Assembly (NCBI GenBank): GCA_021904315.1
Contig: CM038925.1
Coordinates: 4,528,501 to 4,592,500 of the forward strand
DNA: 64,000 nt
Reading direction: 5' to 3'
From: Sphagnum magellanicum
Lineage: Eukaryota; Streptophyta; Sphagnopsida; Sphagnales; Sphagnaceae
This document shows, in pieces, positions 47,935 through 59,999 of the stretch. Both the position numbers and the translations under genes were made by a program. Position 1 is the first letter of the stretch. Each line of letters opens with the position of its first letter. A model generated the notes under the pieces. The model was not told where the DNA came from. It did no database searches and saw only the letters and a list, made by a program, of their open reading frames with translations.

Positions 47935-48490
47935 TATTATATTGTTTTGTTCTTGATCTTTTGAACTCTGATGATATCTTATGTGTAGGGTAGCGTCAGA
48001 GGGCATTGCACATGTAATTCCTCAAGTTTTATTTATTTTTAAATTCCTGATATACTGAGCAAGTACCCATCAGATACCCAATGGGTCTCATGGGAAACAA
48101 GTAAAAAACAATGTGAGGCCCTTAACCTTGTTCTAGGCCCCTTAGTTTGTCAATGCCCCCTCACCCCCATACCCTACATTTACACCTATATAAGTACACA
48201 TAAGCCGCCTCCCACTCTTAAAGAATAGATGTGATATCCCTCATGTCCCTCTTCTTCTTCACTAGGCGAGATGTTCACCACCATAAGGTGCCCTCCAAAC
48301 ACACTGGGAAATCTCTTCAAGTGCTTTAAGTAATCAACTTGTGAACATACCAGACTCATCCTGCTATCAGGGTTCTTTTAATAAAAATTTTTCTCTCCTG
48401 GCAGGTAGCGTAGTGCCATGGTAATTCTATTATTGAATGCTTTTTTCAAAATCTGTTCCAACTCTGGTATCACCTCTCCTATTGATTAGA

Positions 48491-48770
48491 CTAGTTTGAA
48501 CCCCGTGCCTAATGCACAGATGTGTGTGTATTTGATGGTACATATTACAAAATTACAATTACAAACTACATTTCCAAAACCTATTTATATACGACATTCC
48601 GCATGTATCCATCTGGACCCTGGCCACTGAAAATCTTGATGTTTGCACTGCTTGTGACCCGTGAGATAGCAACATACAGCTGACCATGGGAATAAACCGG
48701 AGACGGCAAATATACCCCAACCTTGTTCAACTTGTAAGCAAGTAATAAGTTACTTATTTAGTAGGTATCA
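48491..48770 (-). mobile_element. Helitron 3' end with helicase C-terminal remnant
   Basis: On the minus strand at about 48735-48590 a frame reads LNKVGVYLPSPVYSHGQLY, continuing VAISRVTS and ending GYMRNVVYK-stop. This is the C-terminal PIF1-type helicase motif (HGQLYVA-SRVTS) of plant Helitrons. Downstream on the same strand a GTGC-ATTAG-GCAC hairpin lies about 10 bp before terminal CTAG at 48494-48491, followed by T. That is the Helitron 3' signature. The N-terminal Rep and most of the helicase are missing; the 5' end was not found. Confidence 0.75.
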
Positions 48771-51685
48771 ATTTGTTGAAAATTATTTCTTTGTTTTTGT
48801 ATGTTGATAAGTTCCAGTATCCAGACCCCCCTCCCTGTTCATAATGGTTAGGGTTTCTGATGTAGCCAATTTTCACATGCATGATAATAATACCTTTGGC
48901 ATCGAGCATATTATTATTATCGGCAAAATTGTTTTTCTGGGCAATCTGATCATTGCAATTACCAATATATCCATTAAGTTTGTGTGCTAAAATGGCAGCT
49001 GACATCCATTGCCATTATTATTATGGCAAATGCAAGCCTTGAAATTGCCAATATCTAATAAAAGTGTGCTTAACAACTGCTCGCTCTGGCATCCATTGAA
49101 CTATAATAAAAAATTATGGCAATGTAAAAAGCATTGAAAAATTCCAATATTCTAAATAAAATTTCAAAAAGAAAAAGAAAAAACCCCAACCCAACTCTTT
49201 CAATTGTTGAGAAAGAGACAGGATGAATGAACCTAAGTCCAAAAACCCCAAAATAAAATAAAATAAAATTTACAACACTAATATATATTATTCTCCACCG
49301 TGCCGCATCTATATTTCACTCTCTTTGCCCCGTTGGAGTAAACAGATCATGATGGGATGGATGGATGATGAGACAGATGGATGAAATGATGCTTCACGAC
49401 GTCCTTTATTATATGTAATATGATGTGCTTCTCAAGTTCAATTTTTTGTTTTGTTTGCAATGAACCAATTTGATTTGATTGGCCCATCACTCCAAAAAAA
49501 TTGAAATTATAGAGGCTCCCCAAATAGAAGGTTCTATTTTGAAGTATAGAGAGTTCCTCCCCCTTTGGTCCATGTATATAGGTGAGAGGAGGACAGCATT
49601 TGCCAAAGCATCTGGGACAAAAAGTGAGGTGCTATTGAGAACTCTTTGGGGAAAACCTAAAATTTCTATTCCTGAAATTGGCTGCCACTATTTTTGGCCT
49701 AGACTAATAGGTATTCCAAAGAACACCCTACCTATTTGGTGTTAGATTCAAGGTTGATTTTTGTAATAGAGAGTGGGCTGTTTAAGGCGGATTCCAGTTA
49801 GGGTAAAGGTAGTAGTAGAATCGGCCACCTGCAAAATTGGTCAAGGGAGGCTGATTTGGCGATATTAATATTGCCTGAAAAAAGGGTTGTAATAACTCCA
49901 CCTGACTTTAACGGCTTGGTATATGACAGGTATAAACAATAAACCTGGCCATGGTTATGGTAGAGGGCAGGTACATACTGGTATAAGGCAGGCACATACT
50001 TGATATAGTTTTAGGTAGGTAGCAAACTTGTTTTGAAACCCCAGTCAGAGAACTGGGATTGCATGTAGGTGGGGACACTACTGATAGCAACACCCACTTG
50101 GACCAATCAAACCATCTACCCAATTAGATACAGGGAGCAGTCAATAAATACGATTTGAATAAATGATGTGTTTGTACCTTAGACTCTTCCAGGGCTCTGA
50201 AAGCCCTGATATTTGTCAGGGTCCTCCCAGCAACAGCAGTAGTATTGCAGCGGATTCACTGATGAACTTCATCCAAGATTTTCCAGGCCACAGGGTCACA
50301 TACTGAGCGTGGGTGGAGATGCTCTAAAAAGGCTCCTATTGCCTCGGGTCATGAGGCACACACCTGACTGGTATACCCATCCAACACTGGTAGGTACCTA
50401 CCACTGATAATCGCCAGGTTTTGCCGAAATGTTTAATTATTCCATTAATTGGGCCTGAAACCCTAAACCCTGAGTTACTAATAAATGCTAGAACATACAT
50501 TGATGTCAGAATATTAATAAATGCTGGAACATTGGCCCTCGCCCCAAGGTGGCAAATTGGGTTCCCAAATTCCATAGTATCTTATTTTCAGTCTTGGGGC
50601 CAATACAAGGCCCATAAAGTTGAGCATTTATTAGTAACTTGGGGCAGATTGAAAAGAATTTTTTTTCTATTTCAGCCTTGACTCCTTGTGTAAAGCCCCC
50701 TTGGGGCCGATTTCAAGCACCATCAAGTTTTCAAGGGTTGGACATGATAAGAAGAAACATTACTACACTCATGGAGAAGGAAATAAAATATATGGCCAAC
50801 CATAAGGGATTAGCCAAAATTAAAAACTACTATAGAAGCCTATAATAGAAGCTCTAAATGTCTTGGCCTCCAAAGGCTTTGCTAATTCTTTTGGCTAAAG
50901 GTTGAGCTAGGTTTTAGCATTTAAAGGTTGTGGTGGATGAATATAGTCATTTTTGTGGAGGGTTGTGGTGGATGAAGATAAATGATTTTCATGTAGGGTG
51001 GGTAAACCCTGAGGCCACAAGCTCAACCAAGCAAAAGGCACCCACTCCAATCTTTTTGTAGAGTGGGTGATACCCAGACATTGGGTGATACCCAACATAC
51101 CTGGGTATCAAAGGAAAAAAGACCAGAACAAAATGCCCCCGTTCCATATTGATCCGAATCTCCAGAAACCCCTCGTTATAGGAAGAATATTCCTCGAAGG
51201 CTCTGGCTTTACATACTTGGACGTAGGAATATTCCCAAATTGAGGGCCATCCGACCACCCACCCTGATTACGAGAATATTTCATACCATGGATCACGACC
51301 AGTGGTTAAAATGGCCTTCTTTTTGCTGTTCGGTAAGTGAGAGTGGATAAAAGAAGACAAAAAGAAAAGAGCAAATGAACTCTTGCAAGTCTATAGTAGA
51401 TACCATTGTTGGGCGGTTATTAGAAATTGGCACTGAACCCCATTGGGTATCAAGGGTTCATAACCATGACTCTAAAAAACCACTACTAGTTCTTTGTTGG
51501 TTATTTCATAAATTCCGTCAATTTTGTGAGGGGTTTGAAATCTCACTGAAAGCAGCAATTTGTTAACAAAATCAAAGAACCACCCAACACTGGTATATAC
51601 GTCAAGTCACACCCTCGCTATATTTAGCTACTGTCCGTCCGGAGTCAGGGGAGGCTTCATCCTTCCTTTACTATATATGATAATA
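48771..51685. other. Gene-free stretch
   Basis: No supported gene. There are scattered short inverted words such as GGTATACCC/GGGTATC-like at about 49918-50010, 50340-50410 and 51066-51115, suggesting fragments of hairpin elements. At 51405-51500 a phrase resembles the repeat at 54230-54330. Confidence 0.4.
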
Positions 51686-51710
51686 TGTGTGTGTGTGTGT
51701 GTGTGTGTGT
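51686..51710. repeat. (TG)n microsatellite
   Basis: Pure TG run of about 25 bp. Confidence 0.95.
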
Positions 51711-51859
51711 CTAGACTGAATATGTATAGCATTCAGGAACGGTATATTATGGTTGTACCAACTTTGTACTTATTGGATAGGTTCTAGAAACCGGTAACCA
51801 TTTGATGCTAAAACGCTCGTGGGATGCTCGCTCCCATACAACTAACGCAACAATTGAAA

Positions 51860-52130
51860 TGTGGGGGAGGAAAAAAACAAACAAACAAACAAAGTTCTGA
51901 GCATTGTTTACTTCATTTTGTAGCAAATTGTACACCCATCATGCCACCCATGACACCCATCATGCCACTCATTCATTTTGAATAGCTTCTCATCCAACAA
52001 ATGCACCACTAGGAAATTTCGGGGGAAGGAAAAAAAAACCAAACAAACAAAGAAAGTTGTGAGCATTTTGTTGCTTCATATTGTAGCAAATTGCAAAGAC
52101 ACCCATCATGCCATGCCACCACCCCGTTCA
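51860..52130. repeat. Tandem duplication, two ~150-bp copies
   Basis: Copy one (from about 51860: GGGGGAGG, AAAC repeats, GAGCATTGTTTACTTC, TTGTAGCAAATTG, ACACCCATCATGCCA) is repeated diverged from about 52020 in the same order. Confidence 0.75.
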
Positions 52131-54229
52131 TCTTGAAAGGCTAAACCTAAACCCTAACTGCCCATGATTTCTTCATATGATGATGGGCTCACATGCAACT
52201 CAATTCTTATCAGTTATTCAGACTTCATTTATGGTTTCCCTATCATTTTGGCGGTTATGAGAAATGTATACCAAATGACCCGACGGTTCTCATGCCATTA
52301 TAGCCTTGCAATCCCAACTGCTCCCAATGTATGTTCACATCCATAATTGGCACTTAGGAGAGATTCCATCATTCGACCGTCTGGTCAACTAGTCATTCGA
52401 AATGAATTCAACCAACACACACACATATATATACCAACTCGAGGTCAATACAAATAGTGAGCCAAGGTAAAAGATGTGCCAGAATCTCTCATGAGTGACA
52501 ATTACGTAAGATAATACCCATTGCTCGGTCAGACCCAGCTCACAGCCACTAACCGCCGTTGGCCATCAAAACCTAGCAATCATTTTAGGCTTGGGAATAA
52601 GAGGAGGGCAAAATGATTCGACACTTCATATAATTTCAAAGAATTATTCTAATTAATTTGTTACGATTCTCAATTTTATTCCCTTCTTGTGCAATTCTTA
52701 GTTAAGTTGCAATATTATTGTCTTGGTATAAGATGTTGTATACATCATATATTATCATTAAAAGAACTAAATCTCAAATGTAATTATAGTTTTATAACTA
52801 AATATATACAAATAATGTGAATTATCGTGGCATGTATATATTTTTCTTTTATATATATTTTCAAAAGTGTCAAATTTTTTGAAATTTCAACTTAGGGTAT
52901 GCAAGACCCCATTTCTTTCAACATTAAATTATTTCAATGCTTTTATATGAAAGTGTGGCCCTGATTTAGATGATTTTGGCTCTTAATAAGCTTGTGGTTG
53001 AGCCTGACATGGGCAATCTAAAAGCCGGAATCAGCCAAACCCTACCCACTCCCTTTTGCTAACAACTATTAAGTCATACAAAACTGACAAGTCCTGTTGA
53101 TTATATCCATAAAATAGGTACTTGTGTTAAATGATGGATTTTGGCATGACAATTTAGTCTATTAAAATAGAGAATAAGCCCTAATCTCTAGAAATTTAAA
53201 TGTTAATTATATAATTAAAATTTATGTTGTTTAGTTTATGTGTGTTGATAACGATGATTGTAGACGCCAACATTGCAATGCATGACAAAAAGCTTGATAC
53301 AACATTATATCAATATTATGAGTTTCAAAAGTTTTGAATGATCACAAAGATGTCTTCAATGTGTTTACAATCTACACCCAACTTTCAAGGTTGCTTGAAT
53401 ATGCCATCGAATGTGGACAACACATTCAAGCCAACAAGGAAGGACAACAAACACTATGATCTTCAACACAAAAGGACATCAATGAAATTCCTTTCATGAT
53501 TCACTCAACTCAAGATTTCTATAACAAATGGATCATTATTTTTGAAATTCTTTCACATGGGCATATATACCATACTTGTCATTGATGTTATATAATTATA
53601 AAAAATGATTTTGAAAAAAAGTTTAAAAAAAAAAGGAAAACAAGTTGAGCTAATAATATATCCTTCGTTCAATTTTTTAGAGAATTAAACTCCCAACTTG
53701 TTTCAGCCAAATGATTATCCCTGTCACAAGATTATCATTATAGACTAAAAGAAAGATGTGATAATGCTCTCTCTTTGTATATTTATTATTCTTAATTGTC
53801 AAAAAAATTGAAATATTCAAATTGGAGCTGTTGGACCCTTTTTTAATAATTAAATATTTCAAACAAAAATTTCCAATTATCTGTAGTGGGAGGTACAGTA
53901 TACAAATCAATACATAAAATTCATGTGAAAATCATAACATACTATTTGTATTTCTGAAAAATTCAGACAAAACTATTATCAGTATTTTTTTTCCTTTTTA
54001 AAGAAATTCATTATGTTACCGTTTCACCCATTTACAAACCTTCTGACTTGTGTACTTTTTTCCTTAACTTATTATTGTGTGTGTAGACTTGGCAGACTGA
54101 ATACAATAAATGACTCGGAAGGATGATTGTGAGGGCACAAAATTAGCACAATGAAGTTTGTTCCTCAAACAAATTCTAAGTAGTAAAAAAAATCATGGTT
54201 TGATGAAAAATTATTGATTTGGTTTCAAG
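52131..54229. other. Gene-free AT-rich stretch with dispersed-repeat fragments
   Basis: Contains the second copy of the GGTCAGACCCAGCT fragment (52527-52575) and of the TTTATGTGTGTTGATAA block (53222-53300). No gene. Confidence 0.45.
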
Positions 54230-55290
54230 TTTTCATCCAGTTTTTGGCGTTATTAGAAACTTCATCAAACCTTGATGGGTTATCAGGGCGGTTCTTAGGG
54301 TTGATAACCATGGTTCTCAAAAAATCAAATACTCAGTTGCGATATATAAAAATTATCCATAAAGTCACCCTCTCTTTCACCCCCTGTCCTCTCTCTACCA
54401 GAGGTATTCGCAAAGTAAGGAAATTAAATCTCAGTATGAAAGGCTGAAACTCAGCATTTAATGCACAAGGTTCGAGAGTAATCAAGTAGTTAGTTGTACA
54501 GGTACGATCAGTGAAAATACATGTAGCAGCAGTGGAGGCGCTTAGGAAAAAGGAAAGAGGGGATGAACCTCAAATTACCACCAAAATTGGTTGGGAAAAA
54601 AACTAGTTGTGTCCCAGTTATTTCGTTTTGTAAAATTTCATTCCAAGTTATGCACTTGATGCCCTATTATGCCGAAACTGGCCATTCTCGTCCCCTAATC
54701 GCCTGACTTTACGGATAACTTTTTAGTCACAATAATTTTCTTAAAATCAAAACATCATGTTCTGATATATAACTGCGGTTCTCAATATTTTGAACAAGTC
54801 AAATAATCACCCTGAAAACCGCCAATTTCTTTGCTGTTTCTTTCATGAAACCCGATGGTTCTTTGAAGTTTTTTTTTGAAATACCTGGAACCAGCAGCTA
54901 TTTTAAAATCAAATACCCTGAGACATAGCAATGGTTGGAACCCGTGTTGTGTGAGTATTTGATTTCATTAATCACCCCCAGTTCCAGCTTTTTGAAAATT
55001 TTAAAAATCAAATAACTAGGGGGCATTCCCAGTTTCTGTAAGACAACCTGAATTAAAGAACCACCAGTTTGGATTATTCCAAAGACTCAAACAAACCAGC
55101 AGTTTGCATGAAATAACCGGCAAAGAACCATAAGTTTCTTCTGGGTCTTAACTTCTTTCGTCAATTTATGTTTTTTTTAAAAAAAATTCAGAATGGCAGT
55201 TATAGGCTAGATCAGAACCAGTTCTCTAATTTTCTGTGAACAGTGGCTATGGGAATTAAAAAGAACTGCCATGATAACCGGCGGGTATGT
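54230..55290. repeat. Dispersed repeat rich in GAACCA/TGGTTC words, split by MITE copy 3
   Basis: Both sides of the MITE carry phrases of the repeat found in HNH intron 4: TTCATTAATCA, AGTATTTGATTT, GAACCACCAG and AAACCAGCAG. The phrase GATATATAA lies at the left MITE edge and again at 54758. No protein is encoded. Confidence 0.5.
54349..54723 (+). mobile_element. MITE, copy 3
   Basis: 375 bp, beginning AAAATTATCCATAAAGTCA and ending TGACTTTACGGATAACTTTT, flanked by TA. Same internal blocks and orientation as copies 1 and 2. Nested in the GAACCA-rich repeat, so it is younger than that repeat. Confidence 0.82.
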
Positions 55291-56329
55291 GGTGCCATTT
55301 CTGGTGAGGCGAATGGTGGGAGGAGCAAGGAGCTCCATCACTAGTAAGAGCTTGAGTTTTTTTTCCAGACCTTCAAGGCACAAGCACAAGCAAAATGTTA
55401 GCATGATTTCTTTTTATGTATCCTAATTGTGTTAGAATTCTTTAAACACCCAATTTTTAAACAAACTTCAATAACAAGTTTTTGAGAAAAAATTCATAAA
55501 TTTGATTATAAAAACCATGATTGTATTCACAAAGAAGGTAGTAAGTTCCAAATCTGTAAAGCCCAAAATATTATATAAGATGTCCTTGAAAAATCTCCTA
55601 TCTCTCCAGTATAAACAGCTAAAAAATTCATAAACTTACTACTGGGTCATCTTTTGAATAGTATAACAGCTCATGGTAAAACAAAAGTAACATTATCCCC
55701 TTTCAAAACTAGATTTCATCCTCAAAATATTGAATGTAAAATGTTACTTCAATATCAGCTAATGGAATCAGCTCAATAAAAGTTATTACTTGAACATTGA
55801 TTTTTTCTATTGGTTATGATTGAACATGTGTTTCAGCCTGGTAAAAATTTTGAATGCATGAAAAGTATATGAAAATCATAGTAACTTTTGGTTTTACACC
55901 TATATGAAGTGATATGAGTGGCAAAATAGTAGGAATAAAAGGTAGATATAATGGTTCAACAATGTTACTAATCACTATTGCTGGAGTGACACTAAGTTTA
56001 ACACTAGTAGCAATAGGTATGGTTAAAAGTGTAAGGCCAAGCTCAGTCTTCAATGGTAATTCAATTGTTGTTAACATTTGTTCATCTTAACGCCTAATAA
56101 TCTTAAACACTTTGGTCCCAATGGATGAAATCAAAATTGGTTTTGGCATCTTAGTTGATCATGCATTGGTTTGTGGATCAACATGTACAATAGGTGAAGG
56201 TCCATACTTGAAATCTAAAAATGCTACTTGGTAGGTTTGTAACTCAAGTTGGTAAACCTATTCATCAACATGGGCAATTTCCATATTCCCTTGTATTTGT
56301 TCATTTGTAAACTCTTACACAATTTGCCA
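55291..56329. other. Gene-free stretch
   Basis: No recognisable gene. The minus-strand frame at 55814-56077 is hydrophobic and Ile/Leu-rich with no known domain. It may be a decayed downstream part of the frame at 56330-56690. Confidence 0.35.
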
Positions 56330-56690
56330 TCGTTCCTTCCATTCGGGGTTTTGATTTCTTAAGGCTTAATTTTGGATTTTGAAGGAAGTGTTATCCAGTA
56401 ACAAAATTTCAAACTTCTTTAACATGTTATCCATCTGAACATGTAATTTGGTTGAATTGGTTTGCTTAATTCAATCCTCATGACCTTTAGTTGCCCTTTC
56501 ATGTTTTGGATATGAGTTCACAATTGTTGAGTTTGTTTTTCCAACTCAATACTAGTCTTCATGACCTATTCATTATGTTTGTTACAAGTTTGCTCTAGAA
56601 CAATTATGGTTTTGAGCATGAAATTGGGAAAGTTAACCAAGATGCCAATAGTTTGAATCAAAGACACCATTGGGGTTCACTGATATAAAG
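56330..56690 (-). pseudogene. Decayed coiled-coil reading frame, unidentified
   Basis: The minus-strand translation reads through two or three stops with protein-like composition: MLKTIIVLEQTCNKHNE, a stop, VMKTSIELEKQTQQL, a stop, THIQNMKGQLKVMRIELSK. Heptad-like spacing suggests a coiled coil. It may derive from a retrotransposon gag, but I do not recognise it. Both stops (TAG, TGA) are compatible with C-to-T or G-to-A changes. Confidence 0.3.
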
Positions 56691-57536
56691 ATGTTGATTT
56701 GAAAGTGGTATTAAGGTGGCACACTTTAACATGTTTGTGTACCTTGCTAGGATGTTTTGGGCATGTATTACACACCCACATGAGTACATGGGTCCCCATG
56801 ATGTGGAAGTGGAGCTAGAAAATAATAGTGCCTTAAATATACCATTTTAAAGCACATGAGTTAATTGAATGAATGCTTCAAATGATGAAACACAAATTGT
56901 GTGAATATGGGCCCTACATGAAAATCATACACAAAAGTAGGACTTGTAGTTGCCATGGTTAACAATGGGACACCAATAATATTGATAAAGCTCACTTGTG
57001 TCCTTTTCACCATACTTCCATTTGTTTGGCTATGATCTCAAACTTCTAACCAAATGTTATTACAAAAAATATATTTTTGATTAAATTTTCTAATAAAAAA
57101 TACCCAAAATAATAAGTGTCAAAAAGACCACCTTGTCAATTTGGACTTGCCATTGTGACCAAGGTGGTTATTTTGAATGGTAGAACAAGAGGTTATTTGA
57201 TCAATAAATAATGGATCATTTGATTACTTGGATTCATATTTAAATTATATATATATATTAGGTAGGTGTATTATAAATAGGTTTAGGTACTTTATACAAA
57301 AACAAGCAAGTAGTTACCTTAGTCCCTTTTGCATGCACATAAATTACAAATATAAATAATTGAACCCTTCACCTTCACAATGATAAATCAAGTCCTTACC
57401 AATGGATTATAGGGTGAAAGTACATTATGGTGGACAAAAAATGTAGTCACAAATACTGTTTTTTGAAATTATGCAACTTTCAACTTCCATCAAACCAAGA
57501 TTAAAATACGTTTTCATAAATTATACTAAAAATAAG

Positions 57537-57789
57537 GTAGTTGCCTGTGGCTTGTCTTAGCACCAAGGGTGCTCCAAAAAATGAACTAACCAACTTGTTG
57601 GTTGGTTTGATGTAAGTTCGAGTAAGTGAATAGTTTGTCACTCTTCCTAGTCCGATCCCGGAGCTTCAACACGCCCCCTACCCCTTCTAGTGCTAAGAGT
57701 TGGGAGTGTGCCCCAAGTTCCTCACAATTCCGCTATGTGAGTAACTTAGATCCATCTCAAGTCTAATTAAGGACTTGGGAGCATGTCAT
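57537..57789 (+). repeat. LTR 3'-half remnant of the outer chromovirus family
   Basis: About 250 bp match the last third of the 18573-19394 LTR: GTGGCTTGTC, CTAACCAACTTGTTGGTTGG, CTCTTCCTAGTC, AGTTGGGAG(C/T)GTGCCCC and GGACTTGGGAGCATGTCA. Nothing of the LTR start is present to the left. It shows the family is dispersed in this genome. Confidence 0.75.
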
Positions 57790-57817
57790 TAAGGATGAGG
57801 GCTCAAATTTAAATACT

Positions 57818-59069
57818 ATGACAATTGCTTTAAAATTTGTTGTAAAATGTGAAGTCCTTGGTTTAGATGAAAGTTATCAAGGTCCTTGTTTTGGCCATGT
57901 TTTTTCCAAAGCATGTCAATATGCTACTACTAATGAAAAAGTTTACAAGAATCTCAAGTTTGTTTCAATCAAGTTTGCCAAGTCATATTTGCAAAAATGT
58001 ATAACTTGGCCTAAAAGATTTAGAAAGGGTAGACAAGAATGGAACAAGGCTTGTTCAAATTTGAACTTGCTTCAAAGAAAATTAAATATTCAAATGAAGA
58101 CAAGGTGATTATTTATTCTATTGCATTTTTTTCCCATAACTATTGTCTTTTCCTATTTCTTATTGATTTGTTCTAATTAGATCTTCTAACATTGCAATTT
58201 TAAATTTGTTTATTGATTTGCTAGCAAAATATTATGTTTTAGGAAGTATTGTAGTTCAAAGGATGCTATTATTCTTTGTTATAATAGGCATAATACTATC
58301 AAAATAAGTGGAAGAGTGTATCCTCTATTTACTTGGCACATCTTTAAAATAATTGTAGACTCCTTATCTAATCTTGTTTTGATTACTTGTGTTCTAAACC
58401 AATTTAGGAATCATTAGTTGCTTTCTAATGCATTACATTTTGCCATTACTATGTGCTTAAAATTTAGGGAAGAAATTACAAACTCATCTACCGTAGTCAA
58501 TTTGATTGATGATGATTCTAGGATAACTTTTGAGTTGTCTTTGTTTGCTTCCAACATCATAAGAGAAGTTTGTGGTGTTTTTTCTTCTTTTCTTTTTATT
58601 TTGAGAAAATTTGAGAAAGAAAAGCTCACAACATGTTATCTTTGATGCTAAACCTTAGATTCAAAAGCTTTTGTCCAATATCTTCTTTTGTTGGCCAAAA
58701 GGAAGGTGTAAGTATTGTGGATGAATATGATAGGATAATTTTGTATCCTATGTTTTTGAAGTGTTATCATCATTTGCATCCAACGACAGAATCTGTTGGA
58801 TGTATAAATCAAACAAGTGACGAAGATTTTAATTTGGATTTTTTCAATAGACTACATCCACAAATGAGCCATCAAAGGGACTTGCCACCAAGGAATTATC
58901 GATCTTCAGACGTTACCAAGTGGATCCCAAAGACATCAAGTGTCCTTTTCAATGGTGGGGAAAACATGAAGCCATGTTTCGTACAATTAGTTTTTTGGCT
59001 TGTCAAATCTTAGGCATTGTAAGGTCACAAATTGAAAGAAAAATTATTTTTTCTTTAACGGGCATATGA
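57818..59069 (+). pseudogene. hAT-family transposase, broken
   Basis: The first part ends CSNLNLLQRKLNIQMKTR (58108). About 120 bp later FASKILCF and KDAIILCYNRH resume. Then LLSNALHFAITMCLKF, MLSLMLNLRFKSF and, after a shift near 58850, CPFQWWGKHEAMF and LACQILGIVRSQIERK, the dimerisation region of hAT transposases. The interruption at 58109-58226 has splice-like edges (AAG/GTGATT on the left) and may be an intron. At least one frameshift and several stops, and the frame ends early at TGA 59067. N-terminal BED finger, inverted repeats and 8-bp duplications were not found. Confidence 0.72.
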
Positions 59070-59730
59070 TAGGTGTGTTAGTTTAACTATTCAGTTAGGT
59101 CCTAATTAATTAGGGATAAATTGGGTTAGTTAAATTAATTAATTAATCTCGAACTCGTTCATGTGTGAACATGGTTCGAGATATTTGTCATGGGATATAA
59201 TCCCATCTTGTGTGACCTTAAATCATTTTTGGAGATTTGAGATTCTAGAGCATAATTTCTATTTTGTTTGTTATGCAAATGTTTTGGTTTTCTATGATTT
59301 TGGCTTGGATTCTTGCGCTATTACAAGTGAGTCAGTTTTTTAATTCATTAAAAGTATTTAACTAATTGAATTTGTGCTACAATTAGGCTAGAGTTGTTTA
59401 ACACTAAGTTTTTGGTTTTTTGTTGAATGTGTGATGCACGAGATTTGATTAATGACAGGTGTTGGGTAGTTGTGTGTTATTTATGTTATTATAGGTTGTT
59501 TATGCAAGAGCTTTGTTCAGGGTGCAAACACCACTCATTTGTGGATCTTAGTTTCCTTTTGTTGTTTTTTGGTTTTTTTTTATCTCTCCCCTTTCCCTTT
59601 TTTTTTTCTCTCTCTCTTGGTACCTTGCAAATACAACAACAATGACAATAACATCTAAGGTTGCCGTCGTTGCCACCTGTTGCTAGGAGCTTAGAACTCC
59701 TCGACTTGCTTGAATGTGGGCGCAAGGTTC
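59070..59730. other. Gene-free stretch with palindromes
   Basis: CCTAATTAATTAGG (59101-59114) is a perfect 14-bp palindrome. At 59148-59180 CTCGAACTCGTTCA and TGAACATGGTTCGAG form a hairpin with two mismatches around a short loop. No gene. Confidence 0.5.
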
Positions 59731-59733
59731 AAA

Positions 59734-59763
59734 GGGGGGGGGGGGGGGGTGTTGTCCCCCCCC
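59734..59763. repeat. G16 / C8 hairpin-forming tract
   Basis: A 16-G run, the loop TGTTGT, then 8 C. This can fold into an 8-bp all-GC hairpin or a G-quadruplex. Confidence 0.85.
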
Positions 59764-59879
59764 TTGTCGTTTGATCATTGTTGTTGTTCAATCATCTTCA
59801 CCATCTGGTCGTCATCATTTGAAGTCTGAGCATAAAGCTTAGCAGCAACAAGAGCACCAAGGAGGCTTTTGTGTAACAA

Positions 59880-59998
59880 ATGTAGCAAAAAAGAAAAAGA
59901 AGAAGGAGAAGGAGAAGAAGAAGAAGAAAAGGAAGAGAATAAGAAAGAAAAGAAGAAAAAAAAAAAAAAGGAAAAAAAAACCAGGGGGGGAGGGGTGA
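59880..59998 (+). repeat. Homopurine tract, ~115 bp
   Basis: Almost pure A/G (GAAGAAGGAGAAGGAGAAGA, an A14 run, ending GGGGGGGAGGGG). The reading frame through it is Lys/Glu low complexity and is not considered a gene. Homopurine tracts of this length can form triplex DNA. Confidence 0.75.
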
Positions 59999-59999
59999 G

